From a virus: a stretch of DNA of 64,000 nt. Every line of letters starts with the position of its first letter. The first letter of the stretch is position 1. Shown here piece by piece: positions 57,589 through 64,000 of this stretch. Position numbers and translations under genes: made by a program. A model generated the notes under the pieces. That model was not told the DNA's origin. It worked only from the letters and a program-made list of their open reading frames with translations, and did no database searches. The stretch is taken from positions 1 through 64,000 of the IMG/VR virus record IMGVR_UViG_3300010885_044304; one strand, written 5' to 3'.

Positions 57589-58972
57589 CAATAACTCAGA
57601 TAATAAAAGCAATTTTATGAGTGCAGCAGAAGACATGAAGGACAAGTTAGGTCCTGCACTGTGCTTGGCTAAATGGCAACAAGTAAGTTTACACTTGCCA
57701 ACTGGTCTTAACAACAGTTGCTATCATCCGCCTTTGCATGCTATAGATGCTACTGTGTTAAAAGATAATCCAGGCGCATTGCATAACACAGCACACAAGA
57801 AGCAACAGCGTGTTATGATGTTAAAAAATGAAAAACCATCTGAATGTAGCTACTGTTGGAATATTGAAAAACACGGCGAACTGAGCGATAGACATTACAG
57901 ATCAGGTGAGCCTTGGGCAGCAGAATTATACGACTTGATTAAAAACAGTACCGGAGATGAAGACGTTGTACCTAGTTATGTTGAAGTTAATTTTAATCAC
58001 GCTTGTAATCTTAAATGTAGTTATTGTAGTCCACAATTCAGCAGCTCGTGGCAACAAGAAGTTGACCGCTGGGGTGGTTATCCTACTAGCACTACTCACA
58101 ATGATCCTGGCCACTTTACTGGCCGTAATAGACCAATTCCTGCTAGAGATGATAATCCATACGTTGACGCCTTCTGGGCCTGGTGGCCCACGCTTTATCC
58201 CCGCTTAAAACATTTTCGTATGACCGGCGGCGAGCCATTGATGGACAAGAACACATACAAGGTATTTGACTATGTGCTAGCATTACCTAAACCCGATTTG
58301 CATTTGAATGTGACCAGTAACTTTAGTGTAGAGCCTGAGTTGTTTGAAAAGTACTTGGGTTATGTAAAACAGTTATGCAGCACCAATATCGAACACTTTA
58401 TGCAGTACGTTAGTCTGGATACCGGAAACACTTCACAGGCTGAATATATTCGATCTGGCCTCTGTGGAACACGGTTACAAAACTATGTATACCGTTACTT
58501 GGAAGAAGTACCATATCGCAACAGCCTAACGTTTATTATTACAATGAACAATTTAAGTGTAACAGGAATACAATCATTACTATCATACATTTTAAACCTA
58601 CGTGAGCATCATAGCTCGACATACCAGCGTGTTTGGTTTGACACTCCATTGCTGAGACAACCTGCTTGGCAAAGTCTGCAGATACTGCCACCTGCGTATG
58701 CAGACAAGCTAGAAGCAGTTGCAGACTGGATGGAACAGCATATGGAAACACCGGCGCGTCCCTTTAAGGGATTCAAAGACTACGAAGTACAGCGGATGCG
58801 ACGTGACATTGCATGGATGAGAGAAGGCACTGATAACTTAGAACAAAAGAAGGCAGACTTCTATCGTTTCTTTAGCGAGCATGATCGTCGCCGTGGAACA
58901 GACTTTTTAAAAACATTCCCAGAAATGAAAACATTTTGGCAGGAGTGCGAATATCATGCACATAATTCTTAA
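57581..58972 (+). CDS. Radical SAM protein of the phage 'twitch' type with N-terminal cysteines
   Basis: This 463-residue protein has C142-x3-C146-x2-C149 (CNLKCSYC), RMTGGEPLMD as the SAM-binding GGEP loop, and VTSNFS. Before the core lie C28, C47 and the pair C89/C92 (SECSYCW), plus NSCYHPPLH and ALHNTAHKK, all conserved in the paralogue at 62633. They are suited to holding an auxiliary iron-sulfur cluster, though unusually placed ahead of the barrel. The C-terminal about 150 residues are helical with EHDRRRGTDFLKTFPE. Such proteins occur in marine T4-like phages. Their reaction is unknown to me. Confidence 0.85.
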   Translation: MNNNNSDNKSNFMSAAEDMKDKLGPALCLAKWQQVSLHLPTGLNNSCYHPPLHAIDATVLKDNPGALHNTAHKKQQRVMMLKNEKPSECSYCWNIEKHGELSDRHYRSGEPWAAELYDLIKNSTGDEDVVPSYVEVNFNHACNLKCSYCSPQFSSSWQQEVDRWGGYPTSTTHNDPGHFTGRNRPIPARDDNPYVDAFWAWWPTLYPRLKHFRMTGGEPLMDKNTYKVFDYVLALPKPDLHLNVTSNFSVEPELFEKYLGYVKQLCSTNIEHFMQYVSLDTGNTSQAEYIRSGLCGTRLQNYVYRYLEEVPYRNSLTFIITMNNLSVTGIQSLLSYILNLREHHSSTYQRVWFDTPLLRQPAWQSLQILPPAYADKLEAVADWMEQHMETPARPFKGFKDYEVQRMRRDIAWMREGTDNLEQKKADFYRFFSEHDRRRGTDFLKTFPEMKTFWQECEYHAHNS

Positions 58973-59912
58973 TAATGATTCATTATTAGATTATTTTCCA
59001 GGAGTAAAAAACAAAGATTTATTGTTGTTCCACCATAGTAGTGTACCTGGTAATTTTACTGTATTTGACCCTTATACATTTTTAAATCGTGATTCTGATA
59101 TGTTACTGGTAACTTCAGGAGACAGTTGGACCTGGGGTATGGATCTTGCAGGACATAGCGACCTTGATCAATTTGACGTTAACGATTGGGAAATAACCAA
59201 TGGAATTATTTCAAATATTAATAACGACAGATTAACAAAAGTATTTGGTAATCTAGTAAGCAAAACAATTAATAGTGACTGGTTAAATTTGTCAATACCT
59301 GGGCACGGTAATTTTCACATGGCTGAATTAATTAATCATCTAGCAAATTTAATTCCAAAATTGCACTACAAAAAGATTTATGTTGTTTGCACACTAACTG
59401 AAGTGGGACGTTGGTTTAATACCGAAGATGATTTATTTTTAGATCATAATAAACTAATGGATCTAGTAGAATCTACCGGTAATGTAAATGATTTACTGGC
59501 TGAGTTAAATCGATTAGCGTTGAATCAGATTATTAACAACGTTGGTAAGTTTGATCATGTTACATTGCTAGTAGGCACTAATTTTGTCGATCCTGTGGGA
59601 TTTGAAAATTTAAAACCAGTTCAAATTTTAAAAACTCCTTGGTATCAATTATTAGACATTTCTTATGACCATCCATTTTACATGTCGTACGGTTTGGGAT
59701 TATCTAACTTTATAAGAGCTGTTGATGACGGTATGGTCCCAAAAAAATTACAATCTATCTTTAAAAAGTGGATAATGGATTCATTGCTGCAATGCGACCA
59801 GTTTGACAAACAGATCAGAGATTCAATATATTTTTCAAACAACAGTCATCATCCTATCGCAGCTGGACATACAATCTGGGCTGATTATGTTACTGGGCAT
59901 ATAATATGCTGA
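58956..59912 (+). CDS. SGNH/GDSL hydrolase-like protein
   Basis: This 318-residue protein has block I LVTSGDSWTWGMDL (Ser nucleophile), LSIPGHGNFHM (block II Gly/Asn), IYVVCTLTEVGRW (block III strand) and NNSHHPIAAGH near the C terminus with the catalytic His. No signal peptide is evident, so it probably acts in the cytoplasm or on the virion. It overlaps the radical SAM gene by 17 bases and the next transferase by seven. Confidence 0.8.
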   Translation: MHIILNNDSLLDYFPGVKNKDLLLFHHSSVPGNFTVFDPYTFLNRDSDMLLVTSGDSWTWGMDLAGHSDLDQFDVNDWEITNGIISNINNDRLTKVFGNLVSKTINSDWLNLSIPGHGNFHMAELINHLANLIPKLHYKKIYVVCTLTEVGRWFNTEDDLFLDHNKLMDLVESTGNVNDLLAELNRLALNQIINNVGKFDHVTLLVGTNFVDPVGFENLKPVQILKTPWYQLLDISYDHPFYMSYGLGLSNFIRAVDDGMVPKKLQSIFKKWIMDSLLQCDQFDKQIRDSIYFSNNSHHPIAAGHTIWADYVTGHIIC

Positions 59913-61027
59913 TTTATATTGACGAACGCTGCGAAGTTCATGATTTATTACTGCCAATTGCGTCTGGTGATTTTGTTGATTTTGAGTCTACAACAATTGT
60001 GCCCGGTGCTGTATATGTAATTGGGCGTGACACAATGGTGCGATCAAGTGTTAAAATACGCAACACAGTTGAAACAAACGTGGCACACATAGTATTTTCA
60101 AATCCAGCCGAAGGCGCCACTACTATGCTGGGGCAATTTGAAAGATTCCCTACAAGAGATTTAATAGAATCTGGAAAAATTTTAGTGTTAACTGGTGGTG
60201 ATCTTCCAGATAATTATCGTTATTTTCAGTTTGAAAATTTCTGTCAACGCATGACAAATTTTGAAGAAAATATTTCATGCATGTCTCGCACTGATGAAAT
60301 ATACAACAAGATTCAAAAACCCTATACCTTTTTATTTTTAAATGGACGTATGCGACCGCATCGTAAATGGTTATTACTTAAACTAGCTGATTTAAATCTG
60401 TTGGATCGCAGTTTGTACACCAACTTAGATAACAAAAATGCCCCCAACAGAGAACTAACATACACAGTAGAAGGTCAGGATCTCATGGCACGGGCAGAAC
60501 CATTGCAATATTTGCCCAGCCATTACGAAGTAGATCTTTACAAGGATTATATTGGTAAACACAGCAATGAAACCAATGTTAAAATGACTCTGTTTAACAA
60601 CGAGTGGGGCGAAGCATACATCAAACCTGATCCTTACATTGACACTTATTTTAGTTTAGTAACCGAAACTGTATTTTCTGGTACAAATAGTTTCAGGACA
60701 GAAAAGATTTGGAAACCCATTATGATGGGCCATCCGTGGGTAGCAGTTGCTAATAAAGGTTTTTATCAAGACTTACACAACATGGGCTTTCGGACTTTTG
60801 GCAATATAATAGACGAAAGTTTTGATCAAATTGATAATCCGCAAGATCGAATTGAACGTATTAGTCAAGTGGTAAAGAACCTATGTACTAGCAATTTAAT
60901 ACAATTTATGTTACAATGTAAAGATACCTGTAAATATAACCAGCAGGTAATGCTTGATTATCAAGAACGTCTGGTATCAAAATTCCCTCAGCAGTTTGTT
61001 GACTTTTTAAGAGAACAAACCCAATGA
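59906..61027 (+). CDS. Putative fucosyltransferase/exostosin-like glycosyltransferase
   Basis: This 373-residue protein has TFLFLNGRMRPHRKWLL near residue 141, frequent in phage and bacterial glycosyltransferases of this group. NSFRTEKIWKPIMMGHPWVAV follows near 261, with the TEK at 265-267 and GFRTFGNIIDESFD after it. These match the GT-B C-terminal donor site of the fucosyltransferase/exostosin-like group. The first about 130 residues are not recognised. It lies between an SGNH and a radical SAM gene. The ATG overlaps the previous stop. Confidence 0.72.
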   Translation: MLIYIDERCEVHDLLLPIASGDFVDFESTTIVPGAVYVIGRDTMVRSSVKIRNTVETNVAHIVFSNPAEGATTMLGQFERFPTRDLIESGKILVLTGGDLPDNYRYFQFENFCQRMTNFEENISCMSRTDEIYNKIQKPYTFLFLNGRMRPHRKWLLLKLADLNLLDRSLYTNLDNKNAPNRELTYTVEGQDLMARAEPLQYLPSHYEVDLYKDYIGKHSNETNVKMTLFNNEWGEAYIKPDPYIDTYFSLVTETVFSGTNSFRTEKIWKPIMMGHPWVAVANKGFYQDLHNMGFRTFGNIIDESFDQIDNPQDRIERISQVVKNLCTSNLIQFMLQCKDTCKYNQQVMLDYQERLVSKFPQQFVDFLREQTQ

Positions 61028-61054
61028 AGCATTTAAAACTTCTGGATACATAAT

Positions 61055-61948
61055 ATGAACAAAGATTTTATACACATGGGGGTAGTTGAATTTTACATTA
61101 CAAATGTGTGTAATCTCACGTGCCAGGGTTGTAATAGATTTAACAATTATAAATTTAGCGGATTTCAAAAGTGGACAGATCTCGAATCTGTTTATACCAA
61201 ATGGGCAGAACAGCTAAGACTTACAGGTATTGGAATATTAGGTGGCGAACCTTTATTGAATCCTGAGTATATGCTTTGGTTGCAGGGCCTGCGTAATCTT
61301 TGGCCTAATTCCACTATTACAACCACTACCAATGGATATCGTCTTAATCAGGTTAAAGGTTTATATGATTATATGCTGGCCCATAAAACAAATACATTTT
61401 TATCTGTGGGTATACATAACAAAAAAAGCAAATCTTTAATAATGGATAATATTGAAAAGTTTTTAACAGGACCCATCCACTATGAATTTGATTCTAAAAA
61501 CCAGTATCGTGTGCATATGATATTAACAGACGCTAACGGTGTCCAACTCAAAGTTGAGCATAATTGGTGGTTCCATCAAGGTGCATTAGTTAAAGATTCT
61601 GAAACAGGAAAGTTTAGTCTACATCAAAGCGATCCTGCTAAAGCACACGATATTTGTCATAGTAAATATTGCCACCATTTTATGGACGGAAAATTATACA
61701 AGTGCGGAGCAGTTGCGTTATTTCCAGAATTTGATACACAACATAATCTGCAATTGACTGCCGAGGATCGCGAATTAATGAATTCCTACAGTCCATTGAC
61801 CGCTGCGGATAGCATTGAAACAAAACGAGAATTTATAAAAAATCTTCCTAATAGTATACCGCAATGTAAATTTTGTCCGGAACAGTATCATGGAGATCAA
61901 ATTTTTGCAGAAGAAAAACGAGTAGTCTTTAAAAGAAACATTCAATGA
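61055..61948 (+). CDS. Radical SAM protein with C-terminal cysteine cluster
   Basis: This 297-residue protein has C19-x3-C23-x2-C26 (CNLTCQGC), GILGGEPLLNP and TTTTNGY, a full radical SAM core start. The C-terminal part has ICHSKYCHHF, YKCGAV and PQCKFCPEQ, a SPASM-like arrangement for auxiliary clusters. It is not closely like the twitch-type proteins on either side. A 27-base gap precedes it, the only real gap in this part of the operon, with no clear ribosome site. The substrate is unknown. Confidence 0.84.
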   Translation: MNKDFIHMGVVEFYITNVCNLTCQGCNRFNNYKFSGFQKWTDLESVYTKWAEQLRLTGIGILGGEPLLNPEYMLWLQGLRNLWPNSTITTTTNGYRLNQVKGLYDYMLAHKTNTFLSVGIHNKKSKSLIMDNIEKFLTGPIHYEFDSKNQYRVHMILTDANGVQLKVEHNWWFHQGALVKDSETGKFSLHQSDPAKAHDICHSKYCHHFMDGKLYKCGAVALFPEFDTQHNLQLTAEDRELMNSYSPLTAADSIETKREFIKNLPNSIPQCKFCPEQYHGDQIFAEEKRVVFKRNIQ

Positions 61949-62640
61949 AATACATATTTGCCGGAGACAGCTGGGCCACAAAGGCTTATACTCCAGAAAA
62001 CAAAAATATCAATCAGTTGCTGCCAAATGATGTGAGGCTGGCCGATTTTTGGGGTCTACCATATTCTCATCAGTTTTCATTGGGATTAAGTAATTTAGAA
62101 GTTATGGATAAAATAGCCCGGCACCATAACAACAATTTACCTATTGTTTGGATCTACACTGAACCTTGTAGGGACTATAACAGAATCACCGGGCGAGATG
62201 AATTTGAATGGCTAACTAGCGAAAAAACTTTTGAAATACGGAAAGATATTGATTGCATAGTATTAGAAACTATTAAAAAAACAATTAAAAATCCAATTGC
62301 ACTAATTGGAGGGCTATCTGACATTAATACAGAATATGCATTAAGCCTGGGATATGAAGTTTTGCATCCGAGCTGGCAAAGTTGGATAGCAAAAAAACTA
62401 AATTCAAAATGGTTTCAATTTGGTTGGGGAGCCAGTGACGTGGGTTGGAGAATGGATTATCATAATGTTAAACCAAGCCGTGAAGCTATATTTGCCTGGG
62501 ATGATCAAATTAAAGAATGGTGCTGGTGGGAAGAACAGGGATATTTTTGTCGAGAACATCCTAGTATGCGGGCACATGAAGAATTTGCTGAATTTATGAA
62601 ATTAAATGTGTTACAGTGGATAAATTGCTATTATGAATGA
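61945..62640 (+). CDS. SGNH-hydrolase-like protein
   Basis: This 231-residue protein opens KYIFAGDSWATKAY (block I GDSW). It has SLGLSNLEVMDKI in place of block II, LPIVWIYTEPCRD as the block III strand, and EHPSMRAHEEFAEF at the C terminus supplying the His. A run of Trp residues (EWCWWEEQGYF) is notable. Start overlaps the radical SAM stop (ATGA) and its stop overlaps the next radical SAM start. Confidence 0.75.
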   Translation: MKYIFAGDSWATKAYTPENKNINQLLPNDVRLADFWGLPYSHQFSLGLSNLEVMDKIARHHNNNLPIVWIYTEPCRDYNRITGRDEFEWLTSEKTFEIRKDIDCIVLETIKKTIKNPIALIGGLSDINTEYALSLGYEVLHPSWQSWIAKKLNSKWFQFGWGASDVGWRMDYHNVKPSREAIFAWDDQIKEWCWWEEQGYFCREHPSMRAHEEFAEFMKLNVLQWINCYYE

Positions 62641-63970
62641 TTTAGAATTTAAACAAACAGTGCTTGACACTATTAGTCCCAGCTTCTGCGCGGCCAAATG
62701 GTACAACGCTACTATCTGGCTAGGCTCCGGTATGACCACTAGCTGTCATCACCCGCCTGCACACAAAGTTGAAGTAGTTGATCTTATGACCAATCCTAAA
62801 GCACTGCATAACACAGCACAGAAGAAACAAGATCGTGCAGATATGCAAGCAGGAAATCGTCCTAAGGGGTGCGAATACTGTTGGAAGATTGAAGACATGG
62901 GGCGTGATGCTATTAGTGACCGTGTATATAAAAGTAAAATTTATCCTATAGAGGCCTTGCATAAAGCTGCCAACACTCCTGCAACTAATGACGTTGATCT
63001 CAAAACCCTTGAGATATCTTTTGATCGCACCTGCAATTTTGCTTGTAGTTATTGCAACCCTGCTTTTAGTAGCACTTGGGTCAATGATATCAAGCGCAAT
63101 GGGCCCTACATCGGCCTTAGATCCGATGGCAGGAATCATTTTACTCACACTCACGATAGCAGTCAACTTTATAGCTTTGGGGAACGCAATCCTTATGTGG
63201 ATGCATTTTTTGCCTGGTGGGAATCTGACCTCCATAGAACACTTCAGGAACTTAGAATAACAGGCGGCGAACCCTTGATGTCCGGCTATACATGGAAACT
63301 AATTGATTGGTTTAAAACCAATCAAGGCCGCAGTCAGACTAAGTTAGCAATAAACAGCAACTTGGGTATGACACGAGAAAAACTATCAGACTTTGTTGAG
63401 CGTGTAAAAGACATTCCACATTTAGAAATTTATACCAGCAACGAAGCAGTAAATGGTGCCGCTGCATACATTCGAGACGGATTAGACTACAACTTATGGA
63501 TGCACAATGTACAAGAATTACTTGAGCAGGATAGTATTAAAGCCATGCATTTTATGTGTACCATCAATGCCCTGTGCCTAACTACATTACCTAATTTCTT
63601 ATCGCAATTAATGGACCTAAAACAAACATATGGTCGAGAGCGTGTCAGCTTTACACTTAACATCCTACGTTTTCCTAGTTTCCAGAGCCCGTTAATTTTT
63701 CCAAATGACTTGCGTACACAATTTAAGAACAATTTACAGGACTGGCTTGATACACATCGGGTTCATCCGTTAATGCACGAGCACGAAATTAATCACCTGC
63801 AGAGACTAATTGATTATTTAGATGTAGTTAAAACTCCTCATAGCGAAACATTTGATATGCCCAGTTTATTAAATGACTTTAAGAAATTCTATACACAGTA
63901 CGACCAACGCCGTGATAAGAACTTTACACAGGCATTTCCTATATTAGAAGAATGGTACAATGGCCTATAA
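62633..63970 (+). CDS. Radical SAM protein of the phage 'twitch' type, paralogue of the one at 57581
   Basis: This 445-residue protein has C134-x3-C138-x2-C141 (CNFACSYC), RITGGEPLMS and AINSNLG. N-terminal cysteines C19, C38, C80 and C83 align with those of the paralogue (SFCAAKW / ALCLAKW; TSCHHPP / NSCYHPP; GCEYCW / ECSYCW), as does ALHNTAQKKQ. The C terminus, QYDQRRDKNFTQAFPILEEW, also matches. The pair probably performs related chemistry on different substrates. Confidence 0.85.
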   Translation: MNDLEFKQTVLDTISPSFCAAKWYNATIWLGSGMTTSCHHPPAHKVEVVDLMTNPKALHNTAQKKQDRADMQAGNRPKGCEYCWKIEDMGRDAISDRVYKSKIYPIEALHKAANTPATNDVDLKTLEISFDRTCNFACSYCNPAFSSTWVNDIKRNGPYIGLRSDGRNHFTHTHDSSQLYSFGERNPYVDAFFAWWESDLHRTLQELRITGGEPLMSGYTWKLIDWFKTNQGRSQTKLAINSNLGMTREKLSDFVERVKDIPHLEIYTSNEAVNGAAAYIRDGLDYNLWMHNVQELLEQDSIKAMHFMCTINALCLTTLPNFLSQLMDLKQTYGRERVSFTLNILRFPSFQSPLIFPNDLRTQFKNNLQDWLDTHRVHPLMHEHEINHLQRLIDYLDVVKTPHSETFDMPSLLNDFKKFYTQYDQRRDKNFTQAFPILEEWYNGL

Positions 63971-64000
63971 TTATAACAGCACTGATCCAATAAAGATTCG
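63960..64000 (+). CDS. Start of a further gene running off the window
   Basis: An ATG at 63960 overlaps the preceding stop by 11 bases, the habit of this operon, and stays open for 13 codons (MAYNYNSTDPIKI) to the window end. It is too short to identify. Confidence 0.4.
   Translation, partial: MAYNYNSTDPIKI

Overview
The window is a block of a tailed-phage genome from the T4-like myovirus superfamily. The evidence is a near-complete set of T4-type core genes: the portal/prohead block (gp20, gp21, gp22 and the first codons of gp23), the late sigma factor gp55, the recombination pair gp46/gp47, and a baseplate block (gp26, gp51-like, gp53, gp5, gp25, gp6, gp7-like). Protein style (long marine-type baseplate proteins, an enlarged gp55, 'twitch' radical SAM proteins, 2OG-oxygenase-like proteins) resembles marine T4-like phages such as those of cyanobacteria and alphaproteobacteria. 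The host cannot be named from sequence. I see no tRNA, CRISPR array, insertion sequence or integrase.

Layout. 1-8,103 (minus strand): a late head operon read right to left, consisting of a 1,120-residue tape-measure-like protein carrying two peptidoglycan-degrading domains, portal gp20, a small protein, an acidic prohead core protein, protease gp21, scaffold gp22 and the start of major capsid gp23. 8,163-10,492 (plus): gp26 and a gp51-like frame, apparently joined by a -1 frameshift site, then three small accessory genes. 10,493-10,950: the only long gene-free stretch, with several hairpins. 10,951-19,210 (minus): gp55, gp47 and gp46, between which three SGNH-hydrolase-like genes are inserted with 4-base stop/start overlaps, followed by two radical SAM genes and a GIY-YIG endonuclease. 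gp46 carries an apparent one-base deletion. 19,327-50,743 (plus): the baseplate and tail-fibre operon, including a 1,415-residue protein built largely of repeats and a 4,610-residue protein with what looks like a seven-bladed FG-GAP propeller.

50,816-64,000 (plus): a tightly overlapped accessory operon running off the window. It encodes glycosyltransferase-like proteins, a tandem pair of 2OG-Fe(II)-oxygenase-like proteins, a NeuD/PglD-like acetyltransferase, a short DegT-type aminotransferase, three radical SAM proteins and two SGNH hydrolases. With the radical SAM/SGNH genes at 11-18 kb, the window holds five radical SAM and five SGNH genes. The mix suggests sugar synthesis, transfer and trimming or modification, perhaps of virion or host-surface glycans. 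That role is inference from context.

Control. T4-type late promoter octamers (CATAAATA or one-base variants) lie 19-21 bases before several baseplate and fibre starts, fitting recognition by the encoded gp55. Host-type -35/-10 promoters are visible before gp55 and gp47.
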